Below, piece by piece: positions 1 to 9,288 of a stretch of 64,000 nt of DNA (positions are counted from its first letter, which is position 1; the number at the start of each line of letters is the position of its first letter). The notes beneath the pieces were generated by a model. It worked only from the letters and a program-made list of their open reading frames with translations, had not been told where the DNA came from and made no database searches. The stretch covers positions 202,545 to 266,544 of the forward strand of contig NZ_PEKX01000009.1 of assembly GCF_002796985.1 (NCBI RefSeq), written 5' to 3'. The position numbers were made by a program, and so were the translations under genes. This DNA comes from Pseudomonas sp. Lineage in GTDB: Bacteria; Pseudomonadota; Gammaproteobacteria; Pseudomonadales; Pseudomonadaceae.

Positions 1-1
1 C

Positions 2-241
2 GGCCTGATCAAGGCGGAGATGTTCCCGCCGCAGATCCGCGCCCTGGGTGTCGGTCTGTCCTACGCGGTAGGCAACGCCATCTTCGGCGGCTCCGCCGAG
101 TACGCCGCGCTGGGCCTGAAGAGCATCGGCATGGAGGAGGTGTTCTACCTCTACGTTTCGGTCATGTGCGGCGTGGCGCTGCTGGTCTGCCTGCTGCTGC
201 CGGACTTGCGCAAGGTCAGCTACCTCAACGACGAGGACTGA
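2..241 (+). CDS. MFS metabolite:proton symporter, C-terminal end (5' truncated)
   Basis: Only the last 79 residues are present; the reading frame is open from base 2, so the start lies outside the window. The fragment opens with an EMFPPQIRALGVGLSYAVGN stretch, the loop-plus-helix typical of the MHS branch of the major facilitator superfamily (KgtP, PcaT, ProP relatives), and contains one more hydrophobic helix near residues 50-68 before a charged tail. The family imports organic acids or osmolytes with protons across the inner membrane. It ends 13 bp from the convergent drug exporter. In PAO1 a dicarboxylate MFS transporter also lies close to tonB1. Substrate cannot be told from this piece. 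Confidence 0.82.
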   Translation, partial: GLIKAEMFPPQIRALGVGLSYAVGNAIFGGSAEYAALGLKSIGMEEVFYLYVSVMCGVALLVCLLLPDLRKVSYLNDED

Positions 242-254
242 CCCCGCGCCTTCG

Positions 255-1727
255 TCAATCGTTGCCACGGCCGCGCAGTGCGTGGTCGGGCAGCGCCAGG
301 GCGATCAGCAGGGCCAGGGCGCCGAAGCCTGCGTTGATCAGGAACAGGTGCCCGAATACCCCATCCAGCGTGAGCCGCTGCGCCTCGTGGCCGGCGCCGC
401 TGAGGCTGGCCAGCAGCGCGCTGGCCGACAGCCCGTGACCCGCTTCCCCCGCCAGCGGCTGCAGCATCGCCAGCAGCAGCGCGGACATCAGTGCGATCCC
501 CACCGCGCCGCCCAGTGAACGGAACAGCGTGATGTTGCTGGTCGCCACACCCAGGTGTTTCGTCTCCACGGCGCTCTGCGCCGCCACCAGGCTGGTGGGG
601 AACTGTGTGCCGGCAGCGATCCCGGTGAGCAGCATGCAGATTCCCGAGAGGACGAACGCACTTGGCGGCGTCAGCGCCAGACCGGCAATCGCCAGCGGCA
701 TCAACAGGGCGCCACCGACGATCTGTGGCTTGTAGCGGCCGATGATCGCGGTGAGACGGCCGCAGCAGTACGCGCCGATCGGTACGCCCATGGCCAGCGG
801 CAGCAGGTGCAGCGCCGCGCTGTCCGCGCCCGCGCCGGTCACCGACTGGAAGCGCAGCGGCACCAGCACCGACAGCGAGATGACCTGGAAGCTGGCGAAG
901 AAGCTGATCAGCCAGCTCAGGGTGGCTGCGCGAATACCGAACAGGTGCATCGGCACCAGTGGCTCCGGTGCGCGGCGTTCCTGTGCGACGAACAGTGCGA
1001 TCAGCACCAGCGCGGCGGTGAATAGCGCAAGCATCTGCGGATCGCTCCAGCGTGCGCCCTGTCCGACTTCGGTGATTGCCAGCAGCAGGCTGCCCAGACC
1101 GGCGATCATCAACAGGGTGCCGGTGTAGTCGATCACTGGCTTGCGCCCTGGCACCGGCAGACCACGTAGAGTACGGCGGGACACCGCGAGGGCGACCAGG
1201 CCCACCGGCAAGTTGATCAGGAATACCCAGCGCCACGACAGATACTCGGTGAGCAGCCCGCCGAGCACCGGGCCGGCGATGCTCGCCACCGCGTACATGC
1301 TGCTGAAATAGCCCTGGTAGCGGCCGCGCTCGCGCGGCGGAACGATGTCGCCGATGATCGCCTGGCTCACCGACATCATGCCGCCGGCACCGATGCCTTG
1401 CAGCACGCGGGCAAACACCAGTTGCTCCATGCTCTGGGCGGCGCCGCAGAGCAGCGAGGCGACGGTGAACAGGCCGATGGCGAAGAGCATCAGCACGCGG
1501 CGGCCGTAGAGGTCACCGAGCTTGCCGTAGATCGGCATGGAGATGGTCATCGCCACCATGTAGCCGGAGATGACCCAGGCGAGCAGGTCGAAATCGCCGA
1601 AGCCGGCGGAGATCGCCGGCAGGGACACGGCGACGATGGTCTGGTCGAGCGCGCCGAGGAAAATCGCCAGCATCAGCCCCACCAGCACGGTGCGGACCGC
1701 CGGACGCGGCTCGGAATAGGTATTCAA
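255..1727 (-). CDS. DHA2-family (EmrB/QacA-type) multidrug exporter, 14 TM
   Basis: A 490-residue inner-membrane proton antiporter of the major facilitator superfamily. Near the N-terminus there is an LDQTIVAVSLPAI segment (motif D1 of 14-helix exporters), then GKLGDLYGRRVLM (motif A). Roughly fourteen hydrophobic segments follow, which fits the DHA2 drug exporter class. I chose the TTG at 1727 because it is preceded by AAGGGGA at good distance and leaves a short cytoplasmic tail; a GTG five codons upstream is the alternative, and the frame stays open to 1877 without family-like sequence. No membrane-fusion partner is adjacent, so it may act alone. Substrate unknown. Confidence 0.85.
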   Translation of the reverse strand: MNTYSEPRPAVRTVLVGLMLAIFLGALDQTIVAVSLPAISAGFGDFDLLAWVISGYMVAMTISMPIYGKLGDLYGRRVLMLFAIGLFTVASLLCGAAQSMEQLVFARVLQGIGAGGMMSVSQAIIGDIVPPRERGRYQGYFSSMYAVASIAGPVLGGLLTEYLSWRWVFLINLPVGLVALAVSRRTLRGLPVPGRKPVIDYTGTLLMIAGLGSLLLAITEVGQGARWSDPQMLALFTAALVLIALFVAQERRAPEPLVPMHLFGIRAATLSWLISFFASFQVISLSVLVPLRFQSVTGAGADSAALHLLPLAMGVPIGAYCCGRLTAIIGRYKPQIVGGALLMPLAIAGLALTPPSAFVLSGICMLLTGIAAGTQFPTSLVAAQSAVETKHLGVATSNITLFRSLGGAVGIALMSALLLAMLQPLAGEAGHGLSASALLASLSGAGHEAQRLTLDGVFGHLFLINAGFGALALLIALALPDHALRGRGND

Positions 1728-2109
1728 GAGGGTCCCCTTCACAGCAGCGGTCCTCCGGTCGGAATGCGCGCGGAGGGGGCCACAGTGTAGTGCAATGGAG
1801 CGACGATCTGTCACGCCGTCGTCATCGTTACCAGGCAGGAAAGGCTCTATCTCAGGGCGGACAACGATAGGTGGCATAGCGGCTGCTACGCTTGCATAGC
1901 GAACTATTCTTTCGAGCGTAGTCTTGGGTGCAAGGGACCTGTCGCGAGTTTCTGTGGAACGCTTTGCGCCGGGGAGCGCTCCACTGCAAAGAAGCCGGCA
2001 GGCCCACCGCTGCGGTCGGAGCCCGATAGTTTTCCGCGGGCCAGGCCATAGGCGAAGGCTATGGAGGAGCTGGTCTATAGTTTTTCAGCCCTGTGACCAG
2101 GAGGTTCGC
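1728..2109. promoter_or_regulatory. Divergent promoter region between exporter and cfa-like gene
   Basis: 382 bp without a convincing gene. The octamer GCATAGCG occurs at 1874 and again at 1894, exactly 20 bp apart, so both copies would lie on the same helix face and could be a dimeric operator. A small inverted repeat (CCATAG, 7-nt loop, CTATGG) lies around 2046-2064 in the leader of the methyltransferase gene. Promoter boxes were not identified with confidence. Confidence 0.35.
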
Positions 2110-3294
2110 ATGAAAGCCAATCTGCCCTCTGAGTTGCTGTCCCTGCAGTTGCCGCTGCGTATCCGCATCGGTGAGGCCCAGGCGTTTGACCTCGGCCCCG
2201 ACCCGCAGGTAACTCTTGTCATTCGCGATCCCACGCTGCTGACCGAGTTTACCCATCCCAGCCTCGATATCCTCGGTCGCGCCTACGTGGAGGGCCGCAT
2301 GGACATCGAGGGGCCGATGCAGGAAGTGATCGCCACTGCCGACGCCCTGAGTGCGGCGCTGGGCGATGACGACGACGATGCCGACTACGTGCGCGAAAGC
2401 CACGACAAGGCCACCGACGCCGAAGCCATCCGTTACCACTACGACCTGTCCAACGAGTTCTACCAGCTCTGGCTCGACCCGGAGATGGTGTACTCCTGCG
2501 CCTACTACGAGACCGGTAACGAGAACCTGGCCACCGCCCAGTTGGCCAAGCTGCGCCACCTGTGCCGCAAGCTGCGCCTGAAGCCGGGCGAGAAGCTGCT
2601 CGACGTCGGCTGCGGCTGGGGTGGGCTGGCGCGCATGGCGGCTCGGGAGTTCGGTGCTGAAGTACACGGCATCACCCTCAGCGAAGAGCAGCTCAAGCTT
2701 GGCCGCGAGCGGGTCAAGGCCGAGGGACTTGAAGGCAAGGTCACGCTGGAGTTGCGGGATTACCGCGACCTGCCGCGCGACGGCCATTACGACAAGGTGG
2801 TCAGCGTTGGCATGTTCGAACACGTCGGCCACGCCAACCTCGGCCTCTACTTCCAGCACCTGTTCGACGCGGTGCGGCCGGGCGGGCTGGTGATGAATCA
2901 CGGCATCACCTCGAGCAACACCGACGGGCGTCCGGTCGGGCGCGGCGCCGGTGATTTCATCGACCGCTACGTGTTCCCCCACGGCGAGCTGCCGCACCTG
3001 TCCCTGGCCGTCGCCCGGATGAGCGAAGCGGGGCTGGAGGTGGTCGATGTCGAAGGCCTGCGCCTGCACTACGCGCGCACCCTGGACTTCTGGAGCGCCA
3101 ACCTCGAAGCCAAGCTGGCTGAAGCGGCCCAACTGGTGCCTGACCAGGCCCTGCGCATCTGGCGCCTGTACCTCGCCGGCTGCGCCTACGGCTTCAAGAA
3201 GGGCTGGATCAACCTGCATCAGATCCTCGCCAGCAAGCCGCACGCGGACGGTGGCCACGAAGTACCCTGGAGCCGGCGGGATATCTACGCCTGA
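2110..3294 (+). CDS. Cyclopropane-fatty-acyl-phospholipid synthase family methyltransferase
   Basis: A 394-residue SAM-dependent methyltransferase of the CFA synthase family, which adds a methylene bridge to cis-unsaturated acyl chains of membrane phospholipids. The N-terminal ~100 residues match the lipid-binding domain. Then come the family signatures HYDLSNEFYQLWLDPEMVYS, the SAM loop LDVGCGWGG, and the MFEHVGHANL and FIDRYVFPHGELP blocks of the catalytic core. The start at 2110 follows an AGGAGG site; the frame is open upstream but that part has no family character. Length matches E. coli Cfa (~380). PAO1 has a homologue in this neighbourhood (near PA5546). It may methylate a different lipid from classical Cfa. 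Confidence 0.88.
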   Translation: MKANLPSELLSLQLPLRIRIGEAQAFDLGPDPQVTLVIRDPTLLTEFTHPSLDILGRAYVEGRMDIEGPMQEVIATADALSAALGDDDDDADYVRESHDKATDAEAIRYHYDLSNEFYQLWLDPEMVYSCAYYETGNENLATAQLAKLRHLCRKLRLKPGEKLLDVGCGWGGLARMAAREFGAEVHGITLSEEQLKLGRERVKAEGLEGKVTLELRDYRDLPRDGHYDKVVSVGMFEHVGHANLGLYFQHLFDAVRPGGLVMNHGITSSNTDGRPVGRGAGDFIDRYVFPHGELPHLSLAVARMSEAGLEVVDVEGLRLHYARTLDFWSANLEAKLAEAAQLVPDQALRIWRLYLAGCAYGFKKGWINLHQILASKPHADGGHEVPWSRRDIYA

Positions 3295-3424
3295 GCCTTC
3301 TGGTTTATACCCATCGAGTCCTCCTTGGCGGGTCCGATGTGTTTCCGACGTGGACCAAAAGATTGCATCGAGGGGCCAGGGAAGCTAAACCCCCTTTCCC
3401 CACTGACTCTTTGGTAGATGAATC

Positions 3425-3901
3425 ATGGTGAATTTCTTCCCGGACCTGTCCCTCGTCGAACTGTTGCCCACGCAGGCGCCCTGGTCGCTGCTGCTCAAGG
3501 CTGACCCCAGCCGCGAGCAGATCGAGAGCTACCTGCCCGACTCCCGACTGCTGGCGCTAAACGAGGCGGATTCCGTGCGCGGTGTGCTGACGCTGACTCC
3601 ACGCGAGCCCGGTGTTGCCGAGATCACCAGCCTTGCGGTGGAGGACGAGTGGCAGGAGCGCGGCCTGGGCCGACGCCTGTTGCTGGCGGCGATCGAACAG
3701 GCACGCGAGGCTGGACTGCTGCGCCTGACCATCGCTACCGGCAATTCCAGCCTGGCCCAGCTTGGCCTGTACCAGCGGGTGGGGTTCCGCATCGTTGGCA
3801 TCGAGGTAGATCACTTCGTGAGGCACTATCCCGAGCCGATCTACGAGAACGGCATCCAGTGCCGCGACCAGATCCGCCTGGCGCTGGACCTCGGCGCCTA
3901 G
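3425..3901 (+). CDS. GNAT-family N-acetyltransferase
   Basis: A 158-residue acetyl-CoA-dependent acetyltransferase. The acetyl-CoA pyrophosphate loop is visible as ERGLGRRLL near residues 79-87 (Q/RxxGxG/A), preceded by the beta strand ITSLAVEDEWQ and followed by the strand LLRLTIATGNSSLAQLGLYQ and the motif RVGFRIVGIEVDHF, which is the usual GNAT order. Target molecule unknown. It lies 130 bp after the cfa-like gene on the same strand and converges with folE2, its stop overlapping the folE2 stop by 4 bp, so no terminator fits between them. Confidence 0.85.
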   Translation: MVNFFPDLSLVELLPTQAPWSLLLKADPSREQIESYLPDSRLLALNEADSVRGVLTLTPREPGVAEITSLAVEDEWQERGLGRRLLLAAIEQAREAGLLRLTIATGNSSLAQLGLYQRVGFRIVGIEVDHFVRHYPEPIYENGIQCRDQIRLALDLGA

Positions 3902-4785
3902 CCGCGCACCCAGCGGCTCACCGCGACCGCATCGTGGGCGTGCAGGCTTTCCGCATGCACCACGCGCACCTCGAAGCCTGCTACGTCGTCGCGTTGCAGT
4001 AATGCCCGGTGCAGCCGGCGCGCGGCGTCCTCGCAGAACATCAGGTTCTGCCCGTTGGCCAGGGCGAAGGCCTGCTCGTCGGCGCGTTTGACAGCGGTCT
4101 GCACGGCCGTGCCGAGGGCGTCTTCGGCCTGGTCGATCAGCGCGCTGAAGGGCAACGTCTGCGCCGCCGTATCGAATTGCACACTCAGGCGCGCCTCACT
4201 GCGCTGGCTGTGTGGCGTGGCGAGAATGCCCTGCGGGCTGCCGAGCCAGGCGCGGACCTCGCTGGCTTTCAGCGGGCGAGCGGCGAAGTCGCTATCGAAG
4301 CGCTCCTGGATCAATTGGCGCGCGAGAGCCGCCGAGCACGGGCAGGTCGAGGAGTAGGGCAGGCTCAGGCGCAGTTCCAGTTGCAGGACGTCGTCTTCCA
4401 GTTGTGCGTGAACCTCGCAGGGGTAACGCTTCCAGCCGCTCAGTGGGCTGACCAGCGCCGCTCGCCGCAGCATCAATTCAAAACGCAGCGCCAGGCTGGC
4501 GCGTCGGGAGAGTTGCGCGTGGCTGCGCAGGAACTGCCGCAGCACCTGATGCAGCAGCTCCGATGAAAGCTCTTCCTCCGTCAGCACTTCCAGCGCCAGG
4601 TACAGGCGCGACATGTGGATGCCGCGCGCCTCGGCTTCGTCGAGGCTGACGCCGGCGTCAGCGAAGGCGGCGATGCGCTCGCCAGCGATACGCAGCGGCA
4701 CGGCGATGCCCTGCATGCCGACCCAGTCGAGCGAAATGGGCAGGCGGGTGGATTGGCAGGCGATATCGGGAAGTAGGGCGGTCAT
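3898..4785 (-). CDS. folE2: GTP cyclohydrolase FolE2 (type IB)
   Basis: A 295-residue GTP cyclohydrolase IB, the first enzyme of tetrahydrofolate synthesis (GTP to 7,8-dihydroneopterin triphosphate). Family signatures include the DWVGMQGIAVPL N-terminus, the LRLSLPYSSTCPCSAALARQ block with the conserved metal and substrate cysteine, and TPHSQRSEARLSV. FolE2 can use metals other than zinc, so bacteria deploy it when zinc is scarce and the zinc enzyme FolE fails. A Zur-like box at 4807-4819 lies 22 bp upstream of the start. The ATG at 4785 was chosen because upstream codons overlap that operator. The neighbouring dksA2 and CobW genes support a zinc-starvation role. Confidence 0.93.
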   Translation of the reverse strand: MTALLPDIACQSTRLPISLDWVGMQGIAVPLRIAGERIAAFADAGVSLDEAEARGIHMSRLYLALEVLTEEELSSELLHQVLRQFLRSHAQLSRRASLALRFELMLRRAALVSPLSGWKRYPCEVHAQLEDDVLQLELRLSLPYSSTCPCSAALARQLIQERFDSDFAARPLKASEVRAWLGSPQGILATPHSQRSEARLSVQFDTAAQTLPFSALIDQAEDALGTAVQTAVKRADEQAFALANGQNLMFCEDAARRLHRALLQRDDVAGFEVRVVHAESLHAHDAVAVSRWVRG

Positions 4786-4806
4786 GGGAGGGTCACGGTC
4801 AAAGTT

Positions 4807-4819
4807 GTTATAACATAAC
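4807..4819. promoter_or_regulatory. Zur-like operator of folE2
   Basis: The palindrome GTTAT-AAC-ATAAC lies just upstream of folE2 in an AT-rich pocket of otherwise GC-rich DNA. The same GTTAT-N3-ATAAC geometry recurs upstream of dksA2. Proteobacterial Zur boxes share this core, and folE2 is a standard Zur target, so zinc-bound Zur is expected to repress here. Confidence 0.8.
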
Positions 4820-4853
4820 GTAATTACTTCCCGACGATCCCGCAATGGGCTCG

Positions 4854-5255
4854 TCAGCGTTCTTGCTGCTTGCAACCGCTGACCCGGCCGCAGGTCAGCC
4901 GCGCGCTGTCGCCCGAAGAGCTGCTGAAACGGCTGATGTTGGTCCAGCCAATGCCACGGCTGGTGCCGACCCATACCTGGCCGTCGCTGGTTACTCCGCT
5001 GAAGAAAGTCAGGCTGCCGTAGCGCGTGCCGGTCTGCGCCCAGCGCCGCCCGCTGCTCGCCTCGAAGCCGCGCAGGTAGGTGTCGTGGCCATGGGTAGCG
5101 GCGCTGTAGAGATTCCCCGAATCGTCCATGCAGGCCAGCACGGAAGCCGACCAGGCGCAGCGTGCCGGCTCCTCGCCGGGAAATGGCAATGGCGTGGAGC
5201 CACTGGCGTGGGCAAAGGGAGCGATCAGGCAGAGCAGCAGGGCGCGGCGCAGCAT
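4854..5255 (-). CDS. Secreted hypothetical protein near folE2/dksA2
   Basis: 133 residues when started at the ATG at 5255, which opens directly into a signal peptide (MLRRALLLCLIAPFAHAS). The mature part is small, serine- and glycine-rich, and has four cysteines (two near its start, two near its end) that could form disulfides. I recognise no enzyme motif. An alternative ATG 11 codons upstream has no better ribosome site. The gene lies between folE2 and the divergent dksA2, and the Zur box at 5363-5375 lies upstream of both, so it may belong to the zinc-starvation response. A hypothetical gene occupies the same place in PAO1. Confidence 0.6.
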   Translation of the reverse strand: MLRRALLLCLIAPFAHASGSTPLPFPGEEPARCAWSASVLACMDDSGNLYSAATHGHDTYLRGFEASSGRRWAQTGTRYGSLTFFSGVTSDGQVWVGTSRGIGWTNISRFSSSSGDSARLTCGRVSGCKQQER

Positions 5256-5362
5256 CGGAGGTCTCGGCGGGCAGCTGGAGCGGAGCATCGGTATCCCACG
5301 TCGAAAGACGATTGTCGATTGCGAGCTCTCCAAGGCGAGCTCTCAATTGCAGAGAATGGATT

Positions 5363-5375
5363 GTTATAATATAAC
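5363..5375. promoter_or_regulatory. Zur-like operator of dksA2 and CobW operon
   Basis: GTTAT-AAT-ATAAC, the same architecture as the box before folE2, located 30 bp upstream of the dksA2 start. It can serve dksA2 rightward and the secreted-protein gene leftward. Confidence 0.82.
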
Positions 5376-5405
5376 ATAAAAGATCACTCTCTTGCGGAGA
5401 CGACC

Positions 5406-5810
5406 ATGACCGAACAGGAACTGCTCGCCCAGCCCGGCGAGGCCTACATGAGCGAGGCGCAACAGGGCTATTTCCGCGCACTGCTGTTGGACCAGCGCGA
5501 TCAGTTGCAGGGGCGCATCGAAGAGGAAGTCCAGGCGCTGCAGGACGGCGAGCGGGCCAGCGACGAGGCCGATGTCGCCAGCCGCGAGGAGGCGCGCCAG
5601 TGGCAGCTGCGCCTGCTGGAGCGCGAGAAGAAGCTGCTCGACAAGATCGACCAGGCGCTGGAACGCCTGACCCGGGGCGGATACGGCTGGTGCGAGGAAA
5701 CCGGCGAACCGATCGGCCTGCGCCGCCTGCTGCTGCGCCCCACCGCCTCGCTGTGCATCGAGGCCAAGGAGCGCCAGGAACGGCGCGAACTGCACGTCCG
5801 CGTCGCCTGA
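5406..5810 (+). CDS. dksA2: DksA2, zinc-independent DksA paralogue
   Basis: A 134-residue RNA-polymerase secondary-channel factor that works with ppGpp to reprogram transcription. It has a long coiled coil with the tip acidic motif SDEADVASREE and a C-terminal degenerate zinc finger. Where DksA has four cysteines (C-x2-C-x17-C-x2-C), this protein shows CEET and then CIEA, so two of the four cysteines are gone. That is the known hallmark of P. aeruginosa DksA2, which folds without zinc and replaces DksA under zinc limitation. A GGAG site precedes the ATG. It is followed after 17 bp by the CobW gene, forming one unit under the Zur box. Confidence 0.94.
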   Translation: MTEQELLAQPGEAYMSEAQQGYFRALLLDQRDQLQGRIEEEVQALQDGERASDEADVASREEARQWQLRLLEREKKLLDKIDQALERLTRGGYGWCEETGEPIGLRRLLLRPTASLCIEAKERQERRELHVRVA

Positions 5811-5827
5811 CTTTCTGGAGCCCACCC

Positions 5828-7054
<1,227 letters not shown>

Positions 7055-7098
7055 CAGCATCCGAAATCACCCACAAGCACTCCGGACCACACCGCCGT

Positions 7099-7122
7099 GT
7101 AGGAGCGGACTCCGTCCGCGAT
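7099..7122 (+). repeat. REP element, left flank of RAYT
   Basis: Reads GTAGGAGCGGACTCCGTCCG followed by CGAT. The inner GCGGACTCCGTCCGC is an imperfect palindrome. An inverted copy lies at 7634-7657, so the transposase between them is bracketed by its own REP pair, the classic REPtron arrangement. Confidence 0.9.
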
Positions 7123-7150
7123 AGTCATGCCTCCGCACGGAGGTTGATCC

Positions 7151-7630
7151 ATGAGCAGACCCAGGGAGCCTTCCTGGCATGAGGGACACCAGGCCTTGCG
7201 CAAGGGCAGAGCCTCGATTCCCGGTGGGATCTACTTGCTGACCACGACGACCCTGCAGAGAAAACCGCTGTTCTCGGACTTCCCCATGGGCTGCACCGTC
7301 GCCCGTTGCTTCGATACCCGGCTTGCACTAGGGGAAAACCAGTTGCTGGCCTGGGTGCTGATGTCCGATCACGTGCATTGGTTGCTGCAGTTAGGCGTTG
7401 GCGAATCTCTGCACATCAGTGTGGGACGGTTGAAGGCAGTCAGCGCTCGTCACTTCAATGAGGTCCATGGGCGGCGAGGAGCGCTATGGGCTGCGGGATA
7501 TCACGATCATGCTTTGCGCAATGAGGCGGAAGTTCTATCCACCGCGCGCTACATCGTTGCCAACCCGATACGAGCGGGATTGGTCAGGCGGGTTGGGGAT
7601 TATCCCTTCTGGAACGCGAAGTGGCGGTGA
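7151..7630 (+). CDS. REP-associated tyrosine transposase (RAYT)
   Basis: A 159-residue Y1-type (IS200/IS605-like) HUH nuclease. The metal-binding motif is visible as SDHVHWLL near residues 75-82, preceded by LLAWVLM, and the C-terminal half shows the typical LWAAGYHDHALR and ARYIVANPIRAGLVR blocks that carry the catalytic tyrosine. RAYTs act on REP hairpins and are thought to have spread them around Pseudomonas genomes. Inverted REP copies flank the gene within 60 bp on both sides, and at least nine further copies occur in this window. It appears intact. Confidence 0.92.
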   Translation: MSRPREPSWHEGHQALRKGRASIPGGIYLLTTTTLQRKPLFSDFPMGCTVARCFDTRLALGENQLLAWVLMSDHVHWLLQLGVGESLHISVGRLKAVSARHFNEVHGRRGALWAAGYHDHALRNEAEVLSTARYIVANPIRAGLVRRVGDYPFWNAKWR

Positions 7631-7633
7631 GCA

Positions 7634-7657
7634 ATCGCGGACGGAGTCCGCTCCTAC
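7634..7657 (-). repeat. REP element, right flank of RAYT
   Basis: Inverted copy of the element at 7099-7122, beginning 3 bp after the transposase stop codon. Confidence 0.9.
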
Positions 7658-7684
7658 GCGAGGGTCAGCCATGGAGTGCGGGCA

Positions 7685-7714
7685 AAAAAATAGGCCACCC
7701 GGGGTGAGTGGCCC
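7685..7714 (-). terminator. Rho-independent terminator
   Basis: On the minus strand a GGGCCACTC/GGGTGGCC stem is followed by TATTTTTTT. It lies downstream of the secreted cysteine-rich protein gene and probably ends that transcript. Confidence 0.75.
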
Positions 7715-7806
7715 AATTCACCAAGATCATGTTCGGCGTGGGGTGCCGAGAGGGTGTGAGGTACCCAGCGACAGTAAGCCCGAGCCGTGTGACAGGGCGA
7801 TGACGG

Positions 7807-8163
7807 CTACTGGGGTTTGCGCCAGTGGCCGTTGCTCTGGTTCTCGCAGAATGGCTGGAGGATGCGTGCATCGCTGGCCACACCGTAGTAATGGATGTCC
7901 TGGCGGTAGGGCACGCCCTGGGTCTGGGCGTTCTCGCAAACACCGAAGGCGCCGCTGGGGCAGTTTTCGGCGTAGGTCACCTCAACCTTCTGGTCTTTCA
8001 GTTGTGGCTGGCAGAAGCCCTCGCGGAAGAGTTTTTCCGGGATGGTGCGGTTCTGCTGGCAGACCTTCACGTCGACGTCCTTGCCCTGGGTGTGCACCAC
8101 GCAGGCCTCGCCATGGGCGAGCAGGGGCAGGCAGGCGAGGGTGAGGGGCAGCAACAGGCGCAT
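7807..8163 (-). CDS. Small secreted cysteine-rich protein, function unknown
   Basis: 118 residues with a clear signal peptide (MRLLLPLTLACLPLLAHGEA). The mature domain has six cysteines spread evenly, compatible with three disulfide bonds, and no recognised catalytic motif. It is transcribed away from the CobW gene at 8241, with a 77-bp divergent spacer, and ends at a good terminator. A hypothetical gene occupies the equivalent position in the PAO1 tonB1 region. Periplasmic location is likely. Confidence 0.65.
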   Translation of the reverse strand: MRLLLPLTLACLPLLAHGEACVVHTQGKDVDVKVCQQNRTIPEKLFREGFCQPQLKDQKVEVTYAENCPSGAFGVCENAQTQGVPYRQDIHYYGVASDARILQPFCENQSNGHWRKPQ

Positions 8164-8240
8164 GGTCGATCCGAGGGTGGCATGAGGAAGCCGCGACTCT
8201 AGCGCTTTTCCCGGCGAGCGTCAGGCGGCACCATGGGCGA

Positions 8241-9203
8241 ATGTTGAAGCAGATCCCGACTCATCTCATCGCCGGCCCTCTCGGTGCAGGCAAGACCAGC
8301 CTGCTGCAATCGCTGCTGGCGCAACGCCCCGCAGGCGAGCGCTGGGCCGTGCTGGTCAACGAATTCGGCCAGGTCGGCCTGGACGCCGCGCTGCTGTCCC
8401 GCGACGAGGAAGGCATCGCGCTGGGCGAGGTTGCCGGTGGCTGCCTGTGCTGCGTGAACGGTGCGCCGTTCCAGGTCGGCCTCGCTCGCCTGTTGCGTAA
8501 GGCCAGGCCGCAGCGGCTGTTTATCGAGCCCTCCGGCCTCGGCCACCCTTCGCAGCTCCTGGCGCAACTGCGCGCCGCCCCATGGCAGGGCGTGCTGGCT
8601 GTGCAACCGCTGGTGATGGTGCTCGATGCCGCTGCGCTGGCCGCCGGGCAGCCGCTGCCCGAGGCGCAGCAACTGGCGCTGGGTGAGGCGGCGATGCTGT
8701 TGTTGAACAAATCCGAATCGCTGGATGACCTCGCACGGGTCGCCCTCGCGGCTCGCCTGCCTGAGGTGCCGCTGCGCTGGACGACTCAAGGCCGTTTGTC
8801 GTTGAGCGAGCTCCCGGCGACGACCGTTGAAGAGGCAGGCGCTGATTTGCCGCAGGGCGCTTCGGCCGGCGAACCGGCAATGTTGCTCCGCCGCGAATTG
8901 CCGTTGCGCCAGGTGCGGGTCGAAGACGGTCGACAGGCGGTCGGTTGGCGTTTCCATCGCGACTGGCGCTTTCGCACGGCCGAGCTGGACGCCTGGCTGG
9001 CCGGGCTTCCCGGCCTGTTGCGGGCCAAGGCCGTGTTACAGGGTGAGGGCGCTTGGCTGGCGTGCAACCGTACCGTTGGTCCGGCGCCCTGGACACCCAG
9101 CGCCTGGCGCAAGGACAGCCGGATAGAGCTGATCCTGGCGGCTGAACTCGATCCACAGGCCTTGCAGGACGGCCTTTTACGCTGCGCCATCGCACCGACC
9201 TGA
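8241..9203 (+). CDS. CobW/COG0523 GTPase, second paralogue
   Basis: A 320-residue G3E GTPase with P-loop GPLGAGKTS at residues 12-20, metal motif GGCLCCVNG near residues 67-75, and NKSE in place of NKxD. It is shorter than the paralogue at 5828 and lacks the histidine-rich or extended C-terminal region of some zinc chaperones. Clients are unknown; position between zinc genes and tonB1 suggests metal insertion. The ATG at 8241 gives the family N-terminus; another ATG at 8233 is in a different frame. No Zur-like box was seen directly upstream, so regulation may differ from the first paralogue. Confidence 0.85.
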   Translation: MLKQIPTHLIAGPLGAGKTSLLQSLLAQRPAGERWAVLVNEFGQVGLDAALLSRDEEGIALGEVAGGCLCCVNGAPFQVGLARLLRKARPQRLFIEPSGLGHPSQLLAQLRAAPWQGVLAVQPLVMVLDAAALAAGQPLPEAQQLALGEAAMLLLNKSESLDDLARVALAARLPEVPLRWTTQGRLSLSELPATTVEEAGADLPQGASAGEPAMLLRRELPLRQVRVEDGRQAVGWRFHRDWRFRTAELDAWLAGLPGLLRAKAVLQGEGAWLACNRTVGPAPWTPSAWRKDSRIELILAAELDPQALQDGLLRCAIAPT

Positions 9204-9229
9204 CAGAGGAGGTTGCCCTCGCGTAACTA

Positions 9230-9248
9230 GTGAATGATAATAATTATC
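9230..9248. promoter_or_regulatory. Fur box upstream of tonB1
   Basis: The 19-mer matches the classic Fur consensus at about 16 of 19 positions, with a core GATAATAATTATC at 9236-9248. It lies 41 bp before the tonB1 start, so iron-bound Fur should repress tonB1. Confidence 0.85.
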
Positions 9249-9288
9249 AGCAGATACTGCTTCGTGAACTCTTCCCGCAGGCTTTCTC

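Noticed and set aside
2059..3258. 399-codon frame antisense to the cfa-like gene
   Set aside because: Valine/glutamine-rich, no motif, and it overlaps a well-supported methyltransferase completely.
5319..5347. Direct repeat GCGAGCTCT beside the dksA2 promoter
   Set aside because: Two short copies only, no palindrome; the nearby Zur-like box explains regulation better.
7458..8144. 228-codon plus-strand frame overlapping the RAYT end and the secreted-protein gene
   Set aside because: Arg/Ser-rich shadow frame; it crosses a REP and a terminator.
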